Source: Actinomycetota bacterium (GTDB taxonomy: Bacteria; Actinomycetota; Acidimicrobiia; Acidimicrobiales; Ilumatobacteraceae). From it: a DNA stretch of 6,009 nucleotides. The stretch lies in contig RGGX01000078.1 in NCBI GenBank assembly GCA_010024485.1, forward strand, positions 1-6,009. Reading direction: 5' to 3'. Of the stretch, positions 1 through 5,140 are shown one piece after another. A program made the position numbers and the translations under genes. The number at the start of each line of letters is the position of its first letter. Positions within the stretch are counted from its first letter, which is position 1. The notes under the pieces were generated by a model, which saw nothing but the letters and a program-made list of their open reading frames with translations, was not told the origin of the DNA and did no database searches.

Positions 1-540
1 GAGTCCTCCGAGAAGGCCGCGCGCTTCGTCCGCACCTGCGACGCCTTCAACATCCCACTCGTCGTGTTCGTCGACGTGCCCGGGTTCCTGCCGGGGGTCA
101 ACCAGGAGCACGACGGGATCATCCGACACGGCGCCAAGTTGCTCTACGCCTTCTGCGAGGCCACGGTCCCCCGGATCCAGGTGATCACGAGGAAGGCGTA
201 CGGCGGCGCGTACGTGGTGATGAACTCGAAGTCGGTCGGCGCTGACCTCGCCTTCGCCTGGCCATCGGCGGAACTCGCGGTCATGGGCCCCCAGGGGGCG
301 GTCGAGATCGTCTACCGACGCGAACTGCAACAGGCCGCCGACCCCGCCGAGCGACGGGCCGAACTCGTCGCCGAGTACACCGAGCGCTACGCGAACCCCT
401 ACGCCGCGGCCGAGCGCGGATTCGTCGACGATGTGATCGAGCCCTCCCAGACCCGCCGCAAGGTGATCGCCGGCCTTCGCGCCCTCCGGTCGAAGCGGGA
501 GGAACTGCCCAAGCGCAAGCACGGGAACGTCCCGCTGTGA
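1..540 (+). CDS. Acyl-CoA (propionyl-CoA type) carboxylase, carboxyltransferase beta subunit, 3' part
   Basis: C-terminal 179 residues of the biotin-dependent carboxyltransferase that moves CO2 from carboxybiotin to a short acyl-CoA, probably propionyl-CoA giving methylmalonyl-CoA. The gene is open at the window's left edge, reading in frame from base 1 (ESSEKAARFVRTCDAF). Visible family marks are the DVPGFLPG segment (codons 24-31), the AYGGAYVVM oxyanion-type loop (about 67-75), the AWPSAELAVMGPQGAVEIVYRRE block, and the classic C-terminal KHGNVPL. The full-length family is about 510-540 residues, so roughly the last third is present. The residue after AYGGAY is Val (bases 214-216); in Streptomyces coelicolor this region holds the Asp/Ile specificity residue that separates PccB from AccB, so acyl preference is uncertain. 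The stop overlaps the next gene's GTG start (GTGA), so the two are probably translationally coupled. Family assignment is very secure; substrate is inferred. Confidence 0.96.
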   Translation, partial: ESSEKAARFVRTCDAFNIPLVVFVDVPGFLPGVNQEHDGIIRHGAKLLYAFCEATVPRIQVITRKAYGGAYVVMNSKSVGADLAFAWPSAELAVMGPQGAVEIVYRRELQQAADPAERRAELVAEYTERYANPYAAAERGFVDDVIEPSQTRRKVIAGLRALRSKREELPKRKHGNVPL

Positions 541-746
541 GCGGGCCGATCGTGGTCACCGAGGCGATCCGGCCGGTGCCGACCTCCGAGGAGGCCGCGG
601 CCATCGCCGCGGCCGTCGAGGCTCTCTGGCCGCGACCCGTGCCCGCAGTGGCCAGCGAGCGTGGTTCCACCGCCTGGCGGTTCAGCGGGCGATGGTGGAC
701 CGACGAGCCCGTGTCGAGCCCGGGCGCGGTCACCCGACCCTGGTGA
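537..746 (+). CDS. Acyl-CoA carboxylase epsilon-like small subunit
   Basis: A 69-residue protein starting at GTG 537, overlapping the carboxylase stop by four bases. There is no convincing Shine-Dalgarno, which fits translational coupling. Actinobacterial acyl-CoA carboxylase epsilon subunits are short, poorly conserved proteins encoded directly after the beta subunit, and they enhance or assemble the alpha/beta complex. What matches here is the pattern: an N-terminal VVTEAIRPVPTSEEAAAIAAAVEAL stretch, split here as VVTEAIRPVP then TSEEAAAIAAAVEAL (residues about 6-30, resembling the PTxEExAAxxAVxxxL helix), a variable linker, and a Trp-rich WRFSGRWW segment (about 47-54) near the C terminus. 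The call rests on position, size and this weak pattern rather than on catalytic motifs. It could alternatively be an unrelated small protein coupled to the carboxylase. Confidence 0.62.
   Translation: MSGPIVVTEAIRPVPTSEEAAAIAAAVEALWPRPVPAVASERGSTAWRFSGRWWTDEPVSSPGAVTRPW
742..746 (+). promoter_or_regulatory. Ribosome binding site for the xseA start
   Basis: GGTGA, seven bases before ATG 754 and overlapping the TGA stop of the upstream small gene. It supports ATG 754 as the xseA start and coupling to the carboxylase operon. Confidence 0.5.
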
Positions 747-855
747 ACGATCGATGAGCGACACCACCTACGGCGTCGTCGAACTGACCGCTGAGATCAA
801 CGACTCGCTCCGCGAGCGCTTCGGCTCCGGTGTCTGGGTGGTCGGCGAGATCTCC

Positions 856-875
856 GGTCCTCGTGGCCGAGGACC
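856..875 (+). repeat. Perfect 8-bp inverted repeat at the xseA frame junction
   Basis: GGTCCTCG, a TGGC tetraloop, then CGAGGACC. The arms are perfectly complementary. The hairpin lies exactly where OB-fold homology in the first frame stops and catalytic-domain homology in the second frame begins. It could be the cause of a deletion, polymerase-jump or assembly error, or a chance product of the fusion. Confidence 0.8.
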
Positions 876-1750
876 TGATCGAGGCCAACTCGCGCCTGTC
901 GATCCCCGTCGCGCCGATGACCCTCGGCCTGGTCACGAGTGTCGGTTCGGCGGCCTGGCACGACTTCTGCAACGAGCTCGAGGGGAGTGGGTTCGGCTTC
1001 CGCATCCGGTCGGTGGACGCCCGCGTGCAGGGGGACGAGGCACCGACGATGGTGGCCGACGCCATCCGACAGCTCTCCGGTGACGGGGTCGACCTCATCG
1101 TCGTCATCCGTGGAGGCGGCGCGCGCAATGACCTCGCTGCGTTCGACACCGAGCCGATCGCGAGAGCGATCGCCGGAGCCGCGGTCCCGGTGTTCACCGG
1201 GATCGGCCACGAGATCGACCGGAGTGTGGCCGACGAGGTGGCGCACAGCGCATGGAAGACGCCGACGGCGTGCGCCGGGGCGATCGTCGACCTCGTCGCC
1301 GACTTCGTGGCCCGCACCGAGGAGGCCTGGGCTGGAATCCATCGGGCCGCCTCGGCGACCCTTGACACCGCTGCCAACGGGCTCATGGGCACGGCGCAGC
1401 GGATCGCCCGACAGACGCACGTCGCCGTGTCGCGCTCCGATGAGCGCCTCGCGGGGCGCGCCCGTCGTGTCGTCGCGATCCGACGTCGCCTCGACGAGGA
1501 GGAGGCGAGCGCCGCCCGGTCCGCGGCCCGACTCGTGCGGCTGTCGCACCACGCGGCGGAGGCCGCGGATCGGCGCCTCGGCGACCTCGAGCGCCGTCGC
1601 GGTCTGCTCGACCCGGCCCGTCTGTTGGAGCGGGGTTGGAGTATCACCACCGACGGTGATGGGCGGGTGGTCCGCTCGGTGGCTGATGTTTCGGGCGGGA
1701 GCGAACTGCGTACCCGTCTCGCCGACGGTGTCGCCCTGAGTACGGTGTCC

Positions 1751-1756
1751 GAGGTG
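1751..1756 (+). promoter_or_regulatory. Ribosome binding site for xseB
   Basis: GAGGTG, seven bases before ATG 1764 and lying inside the last codons of xseA. It supports ATG 1764 and shows that xseB can be translated independently of the damaged upstream frame. Confidence 0.6.
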
Positions 1757-1763
1757 GTGAGCG

Positions 1764-1970
1764 ATGACTGAGCAGGGACCGAACTACGCCGAGGCTCTCG
1801 CCGAACTCGACACGATCCTCGACGAACTGGAGTCGGCTGATGTCGACGTGGACCGACTCGCTGACCGTGTCCGGCGAGCAGCCGAGCTCATCGCGACCTG
1901 CCGGGAACGGATCGGCGCGGCCCGGATGCAGATCGACGAGGTGGTCGCCGGACTCGAGACCGGCGAGTGA
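1764..1970 (+). CDS. xseB: Exonuclease VII small subunit
   Basis: A 68-residue acidic helical protein, the normal size for XseB, which wraps around the XseA coiled coil to form the ExoVII holoenzyme. The diagnostic pattern is present: YAEALAELDTILDELES (residues about 8-24, family YEEALxELExIVxxLE), an ADVDVDRLADRVRRAAELI middle, and CRERIGAARMQIDEV (about 46-60, family CRxxLxxAExRI). The ATG overlaps the xseA stop by eight bases (ATGACTGA), as usual for the pair. The gene itself is intact, so if xseA is truly non-functional, xseB would be an orphan without its partner. This makes the state of xseA worth confirming. The identification is secure because it combines motif, size and adjacency. 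Confidence 0.93.
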   Translation: MTEQGPNYAEALAELDTILDELESADVDVDRLADRVRRAAELIATCRERIGAARMQIDEVVAGLETGE

Positions 1971-1984
1971 ACACTCCGGCCCCG

Positions 1985-1990
1985 TAGCCT
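1985..1990 (+). promoter_or_regulatory. -10 box, leaderless promoter of the prenyl synthase
   Basis: TAGCCT (TANNNT class), followed by seven bases and then ATG 1998. That spacing would place the transcription start at or next to the ATG. There is no Shine-Dalgarno in the 27-base gap after xseB. The same hexamer and spacing occur before the minus-strand gene starting at 4632. Confidence 0.6.
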
Positions 1991-1997
1991 GCCGGGC

Positions 1998-3053
1998 ATG
2001 GGAGCCACCCCCGAGTCGCTGACCGCGATCGCGCAGCGGGTCGACGGATGCCTCGAGTCGGTGCTCGACGGCGAGGTTCGGCGGTGGGAGGCCCTCGACG
2101 GGGATCTGTCCGATCCGGTCAATGAGGTGCTGCGCCTCGTCCGCTCGGGCGGCAAACGACTCAGGCCCGCCTTCTGTCACTGGGGCTTCGTCGCGGCCGG
2201 AGGTGACGACGGCGAGATGGATGAGGCTGTCGTCGCGTCGGGCGCGGCACTCGAACTGCTCCACGCCCAGGCGCTCTTCCATGACGACGTCATCGACGAC
2301 TCCGATTCCCGACGGGGCGCCCCGACGGCGCACCGAGTGTTCACCGATCGGCACCGGACAGCGGGATGGTTGGGGGAGTCGCGACGCTTCGGTGACGGTA
2401 TGGCCATCCTCATCGGTGACCTGGCCGGGGTGTTCGCCGACCGGCTGATGACCGGTGTGCCCTCGGAGACGAAGGCGATCTGGGATGAGATGCGCATCGA
2501 GGTGAATCTCGGCCAGATGCTCGATGTGCTCGGTTCCGCGAGCGGGGACCGGACGATCGAGCGGGCCGAACGGGTGTGCAGGTACAAGAGCGCCAAGTAC
2601 TCGATCGAGCGCCCCCTCCACCTCGGCGCCAGCCTGCGCGGGGCCTCCGATCAGGTCATGCAGGCCCTGTCGGCCTACGGCCTCCCGCTGGGTGAGGCCT
2701 TCCAGATGCGCGATGACGTGATGGGCGTGTTCGGGGACCCGGAGGTCACCGGCAAGCCGGTCGGTGACGATCTTCGCGAGGCCAAGCCGACGCCGCTCGT
2801 CGCTCGTGCGGTGGCTCGGGCCGATCGGAGTCAGGCGGAGGTTCTACGCATGATCGGACAGGCCGACCTGACCCCCTCCGACATCTCCTCGATCCAGGAG
2901 GTGATCATCGCCACCGGCGCGCTCGACGAACTCGAGGGCGCCATCGATGACCGGGTGCGACGTGCGGTGGACGCGCTCGACGGGGTGATCTCCGCACAGG
3001 CTGTCGCACCGCTGACCGAGCTCGCCTCGTTCATCGTCGATCGCGCGAACTGA
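1998..3053 (+). CDS. Polyprenyl diphosphate synthase (geranylgeranyl diphosphate synthase-like)
   Basis: A 351-residue trans-isoprenyl diphosphate synthase condensing isopentenyl diphosphate onto allylic diphosphates to supply C20 or longer chains for carotenoid, quinone or lipid precursors. Motifs in order: GGKRLRP (51-57, IPP/diphosphate binding), the first Asp-rich motif DDVID (96-100) with following RRG (105-107), GDGMAILIGDLAGVFAD, a KYSIERPL segment (about 195-202), and the second Asp-rich motif DDVMGVFGD (239-247). DDxxGVFGD is the form common in actinobacterial enzymes. The residue five before the first Asp motif is Gln91, not an aromatic, with Ala92 next; lack of a bulky aromatic there argues against a short farnesyl-only enzyme, but chain length cannot be fixed from sequence. 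All catalytic residues are present. It sits 27 bases after xseB and has its own leaderless promoter. Its stop is embedded in a hairpin shared with the convergent gene. Confidence 0.93.
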   Translation: MGATPESLTAIAQRVDGCLESVLDGEVRRWEALDGDLSDPVNEVLRLVRSGGKRLRPAFCHWGFVAAGGDDGEMDEAVVASGAALELLHAQALFHDDVIDDSDSRRGAPTAHRVFTDRHRTAGWLGESRRFGDGMAILIGDLAGVFADRLMTGVPSETKAIWDEMRIEVNLGQMLDVLGSASGDRTIERAERVCRYKSAKYSIERPLHLGASLRGASDQVMQALSAYGLPLGEAFQMRDDVMGVFGDPEVTGKPVGDDLREAKPTPLVARAVARADRSQAEVLRMIGQADLTPSDISSIQEVIIATGALDELEGAIDDRVRRAVDALDGVISAQAVAPLTELASFIVDRAN

Positions 3054-3070
3054 CCCGGCGACCGGGGTCA
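3051..3070. terminator. Bidirectional terminator-like hairpin between convergent genes
   Basis: TGAC-CCGG, loop CGA, then CCGG-(G)-GTCA: an eight-base-pair stem with one bulged G. The outer ends of the stem are the TGA stop of the plus-strand prenyl synthase (3051-3053) and the TGA stop of the minus-strand hydrolase (3068-3070 read as TCA). There is no U-tract, which is common in high-GC actinobacteria. Termination function is inferred from structure and place. Confidence 0.5.
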
Positions 3071-3718
3071 CAGGCGCGCGTACCGCTCGAGGGCGGCGTC
3101 GAGCTCGCCGGTGCCGACGCCCGGGGCGGTGGCGACCGCGGCGAGCCAGGGAGGTCGGAACTGCGCGACGACGGTGATCGGCTCCACGATGGCACCCGCC
3201 TCGGTGGCAAGCCGGACGAAGTCGAGGGCGTAGTCGACGGGTCGCAGATCGCGGCCGAGCTCGAGGAGCGCGTAGGGGTCGGGGGAGATGCCGTCACCGC
3301 CGAGCGACATGACCGCTGTCGAGGCCGGCTCGATCGGCCCGCCGGAGAGACCGGGGCCGTCGTCGATGATCGCCCCGCGAACGCGGTCGGGTCTCGCGCC
3401 GGCGAGCAGGAGGGCGACATAGCCGCCGAGACCCCGGCCGAGCACGGTGACCTCACCGAGGTGCTCGATGGCGGCGTCGGCATCGCCGAGCAGGATCTCG
3501 GTGGTGTACCCGCCGCCGGCGGGAACGGTCGACTCGCCGTGGCCGGTGAAGTCGAGGCCGTGGATCGGCCCGGGCCAGGCGGGAAGCGGTGATGACACCA
3601 CCGGGTCGGACGACTCGCCGAGCCCGTGGAGCAGCAGGAGCGGGCGCCCCTCACCCTCGCGGAGGAGGTGCAACGCGAGGCTGACGCGGTTGTGCGCGAG
3701 TCGGGTGACGGTGCTCAC
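3068..3718 (-). CDS. Alpha/beta-hydrolase-fold protein lacking catalytic Ser and His
   Basis: A 216-residue protein starting at GTG 3718, which overlaps the TGA of the upstream hydrolase (GTGA). A GGAG (minus strand, 3729-3726) lies seven bases before the start, so this start is preferred over a long in-frame extension to 4543 that would run through the other hydrolase. The fold is recognisable: LLLLHGLGE (27-35, oxyanion-hole HG), GLDFTGHGES (54-63), and the nucleophile-elbow strand VTVLGRGLGGYVALLLAG (90-107). The elbow reads G-R-G-L-G, so Gly96 replaces the nucleophilic Ser, and the last His is at residue 86, so the C-terminal His of the triad is also absent. Hydrolysis by the usual mechanism is therefore unlikely. 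It may be a non-catalytic partner, binding protein, or an enzyme with a changed mechanism. The gene looks intact with no stops or frameshifts, which argues against simple decay. It is also short for the family because the cap region is reduced. Confidence 0.85.
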   Translation of the reverse strand: MSTVTRLAHNRVSLALHLLREGEGRPLLLLHGLGESSDPVVSSPLPAWPGPIHGLDFTGHGESTVPAGGGYTTEILLGDADAAIEHLGEVTVLGRGLGGYVALLLAGARPDRVRGAIIDDGPGLSGGPIEPASTAVMSLGGDGISPDPYALLELGRDLRPVDYALDFVRLATEAGAIVEPITVVAQFRPPWLAAVATAPGVGTGELDAALERYARL

Positions 3719-4632
3719 AACGCGGCTCCGAGGAAGTCGACGATGAGCTCCGAGATCATGTCGGGCTGCTCGATGTGGACGAAGTGGCCGAGGTCCTCGA
3801 AGAACTCGAGTCGGGACCGACGCGGCAGGTACTGGCTGACGTGCTCGGGTCGCGTACCCCAACCCATCGGCTCCTCGGCCCCGACGAGGACCCCGAGGAA
3901 CGGCACGGCGAGCCCCGCGAGACGGAACAGGGCCCATTCGGGACGCCAGGGACCGAACCCACCGAGGCGCATCGAGGGGTCGAGTTTCCATCGCCAGCCG
4001 TCGCTGTCGTGTCGTCCGCCCACGGTGACGAGGTATTCGAGCCACTCCACCGGGAGTCGAGGGTTCATCATCCCGCGTCGCGCGGCGAGTTCGGCGATGG
4101 TGCCCGGTCGCCGCTGGCCACCGGCGGTGCGTCGTCGGTGGGCCAGCCATGAGGCGAGTTCGGTCCCGAGGGCTCCGGCGCGCTGGTGCTCGGGTACGTC
4201 GGGGCCCGGGCGCCGGTAGGGGATGCCGTCGAGGTTGACGAAGGCGCCGAAGCGGAACGGGTGGGCGTCGGCCAACGCGGTCATGATGGCCCCGCCCTTG
4301 GAGTGCCCGACCACGGCGACCCGGGAGCGACCGGCGACCCGGTCGAACACCGTCGCGGCGTCTCGGAGGTCGGCGTCGAACGAGTAGAGATGGGCGTGGT
4401 CGGAGTCGCCGTGCCCCCGCTGGTCCCAGGCGACCACCCGCCAGCCCGCCGCTGCGAGCTTCGGAGCGAGCACATCGAAGGTGCGCGCGAAGTCGGCACC
4501 ACCGTGCACCAGCATGAGCACCGGGTCGCTCTCGGAACCCCACTCGTGGACGGCGATGCCGACACCGTCGGCGTCGACCCGGTAGGCGCGCGCAGGAGCG
4601 ACCGCTCCGGGGAAGGCGTGCTCCTCGATCAC
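3715..4632 (-). CDS. Alpha/beta hydrolase, probably active
   Basis: A 305-residue alpha/beta-fold hydrolase of the esterase/epoxide-hydrolase-like superfamily; substrate unknown. Motifs in order: LVHGGAD (41-47, oxyanion-hole HG), AWDQRGHGDSD (68-78, the DxRGHGxS turn), the nucleophile elbow VGHSKGG (108-114) with Ser111, a cap with Arg/Trp-rich stretches (about 160-235), LVGAEEPMGW (249-258, where Glu253 or Glu254 would take the acid position), and GHFVHIEQP (282-290) with His283 as the catalytic base. There is no signal peptide, so it is probably cytoplasmic. GTG 4632 is chosen because a TAGCCT -10 box lies seven bases upstream, as in a leaderless transcript. It is the first gene of a two-gene minus-strand operon with the Ser-less hydrolase and is divergent from the LysM lipoprotein. 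Confidence 0.9.
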   Translation of the reverse strand: MIEEHAFPGAVAPARAYRVDADGVGIAVHEWGSESDPVLMLVHGGADFARTFDVLAPKLAAAGWRVVAWDQRGHGDSDHAHLYSFDADLRDAATVFDRVAGRSRVAVVGHSKGGAIMTALADAHPFRFGAFVNLDGIPYRRPGPDVPEHQRAGALGTELASWLAHRRRTAGGQRRPGTIAELAARRGMMNPRLPVEWLEYLVTVGGRHDSDGWRWKLDPSMRLGGFGPWRPEWALFRLAGLAVPFLGVLVGAEEPMGWGTRPEHVSQYLPRRSRLEFFEDLGHFVHIEQPDMISELIVDFLGAAL

Positions 4633-4639
4633 CCGGGGG

Positions 4640-4645
4640 AGGCTA
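4640..4645 (-). promoter_or_regulatory. -10 box, leaderless promoter of the hydrolase operon
   Basis: On the minus strand, TAGCCT is followed by seven bases and then GTG 4632. This is the same hexamer and spacing as before the prenyl synthase. It lies back to back with the plus-strand -10 box at 4658-4663 in a 52-base divergent gap. Confidence 0.6.
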
Positions 4646-4657
4646 CGACGACGGCCC

Positions 4658-4663
4658 TAGTCT
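4658..4663 (+). promoter_or_regulatory. -10 box of the LysM lipoprotein gene
   Basis: TAGTCT, 21 bases before ATG 4685. A transcription start 6-7 bases downstream would leave a leader of about 13-15 bases, just enough to hold the ribosome site at 4676-4680. So unlike the other three units this one would be leadered. Confidence 0.5.
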
Positions 4664-4675
4664 TGGGTCTCAGAT

Positions 4676-4680
4676 GGAGG
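4676..4680 (+). promoter_or_regulatory. Ribosome binding site for the LysM lipoprotein
   Basis: GGAGG, four bases before ATG 4685. It selects this ATG over the out-of-frame ATG at 4674. Confidence 0.6.
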
Positions 4681-4684
4681 ATCG

Positions 4685-5095
4685 ATGACTGTCCGGACCT
4701 GTTCTCGACGATGGAGCCGCGCCCCGCTCGGTGCGATCGCGGCCGTCGTGCTGTCGTCGTGTGGGCTCGGTGCTGAGGAGTCGCTCGGCGAGCTCCCCCC
4801 GATACGAACGACGACGACGACCTCCACCACGACGACGATCCCCGATCCGAACCGGTACTTCTACGAGGTCAAGCCCGGGGACACGCTCTTCGCGATCGGC
4901 AGCTACTTCCAGGTCCCGATGACCGAGATCGTCGCCCTCAACAACCTGGAGGACGCCGACGACCTCCAGGTGGGGCAGATGCTCGAGATCCCGAGTGGCT
5001 TGGTGATCGTGACCATTCCCGATGAGATCCGGCTCGGTGGAGCGACCACCACCTCGTCCTCGGAGCCGACCGTCGCTGACGGCGCCGAGCAGTGA
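4685..5095 (+). CDS. Small LysM-domain lipoprotein
   Basis: A 136-residue secreted lipoprotein. Residues 1-12 are Arg-rich (RRWSR), followed by a hydrophobic core LGAIAAVVL (15-23) and a lipobox LSSC, so Cys26 should be lipidated and the protein anchored on the outer face of the membrane. A Thr-rich linker (42-51, TTTTTSTTTT) leads to one LysM domain, YEVKPGDTLFAIGSYF through LQVGQMLEIP (60-103). LysM binds N-acetylglucosamine in peptidoglycan or related glycans. The tail (118-136) is Thr/Ser rich and acidic with no further domain. With only an anchor and one LysM it could be a cell-wall-tethering or scaffold protein; no hydrolase domain is present. It is divergent from the hydrolase operon and has its own -10 box and GGAGG site. 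Family and lipidation are clear, precise role unknown. Confidence 0.9.
   Translation: MTVRTCSRRWSRAPLGAIAAVVLSSCGLGAEESLGELPPIRTTTTTSTTTTIPDPNRYFYEVKPGDTLFAIGSYFQVPMTEIVALNNLEDADDLQVGQMLEIPSGLVIVTIPDEIRLGGATTTSSSEPTVADGAEQ
4808..4837 (+). repeat. ACG/ACC threonine-codon tract
   Basis: Ten codons encoding TTTTTSTTTT (seven ACG, two ACC, one TCC) in the linker of the LysM lipoprotein. It is a low-complexity stretch prone to slippage by whole codons, so linker length may vary among relatives. Such Thr runs after a lipobox or signal peptide are typical of surface proteins in some actinobacteria. Confidence 0.75.
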
Positions 5096-5128
5096 CCATG
5101 TGCCCTGTCGCCGATGGGGACCGCTTCA

Positions 5129-5134
5129 TAGACT
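5129..5134 (+). promoter_or_regulatory. -10 box, leaderless promoter of the oxygenase-like gene
   Basis: TAGACT, followed by six bases and then ATG 5141, with no Shine-Dalgarno. It is the third plausible leaderless start in this window. The 45-base gap after the LysM gene shows no convincing terminator. Confidence 0.55.
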
Positions 5135-5140
5135 CCACCC

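Larger units (their letters stand above)
754..1771 (+). pseudogene. xseA: Exonuclease VII large subunit, with internal deletion and frameshift
   Basis: Exonuclease VII (XseA plus several XseB) degrades single-stranded DNA from both ends. ATG 754 opens in frame with YGVVELTAEINDSLRERFGS then VWVVGEISG, the start of the XseA N-terminal OB-fold. After about base 857 that frame turns into nonsense and stops at 1081-1083. The rest of XseA continues in the +1-shifted frame from about 857 (VLVAEDLIEANSRLSIP, then LGLVTSVGSAAWHDF) to the stop at 1771. Compared with full-length XseA, roughly 75-90 residues are missing: most of the OB-fold and the start of the linker. Downstream everything is intact: the Asp of WHDF (962-964), Arg of RGGG (1109-1111), His and Asp of GHEID (1208-1210, 1217-1219), the Arg/Glu-rich coiled coil, and the C-terminal LERGWSIT...RLADG domain. 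The shifted frame could initiate at GTG 830 or 863 to give a DNA-binding-domain-less protein, but no good ribosome site precedes these. A real lesion or an assembly collapse are both possible. Confidence 0.85.

Noticed and set aside
830..880. Programmed frameshift or translational bypass in xseA
   Set aside because: A frameshift alone cannot restore the roughly 75-90 absent OB-fold residues, and no slippery run or known bypass signal is visible.
730..1650. Long minus-strand open frame (306 codons) opposite xseA
   Set aside because: Its translation is Arg/Ser/Ala-rich low-complexity typical of the antisense of GC-rich genes, and the plus strand carries clear XseA homology.
830..1771. Treating the second xseA frame as a separate intact gene starting at GTG 830
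   Set aside because: It begins in the middle of XseA, has no ribosome site, and its missing N-terminal piece lies just upstream in another frame, so one damaged gene is the simpler reading.
1644..2621. Minus-strand open frame of 325 codons opposite xseB and the prenyl synthase
   Set aside because: Antisense of two well-supported genes; no recognisable motif and no promoter or ribosome site.
3719..4543. In-frame upstream extension of the Ser-less hydrolase to 4543 (491 codons in all)
   Set aside because: The extension is an Arg/Pro-rich shadow of the intact hydrolase; GTG 3718 with a GGAG seven bases upstream and a GTGA overlap is the better start.
3626..4776. Plus-strand open frames over the hydrolase operon (197, 125 and 196 codons)
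   Set aside because: Shadows of the minus-strand hydrolases; no family motifs.
4808..4837. ACG repeats as a CRISPR or regulatory repeat
   Set aside because: They are in-frame Thr codons in a lipoprotein linker, with no spacer structure.
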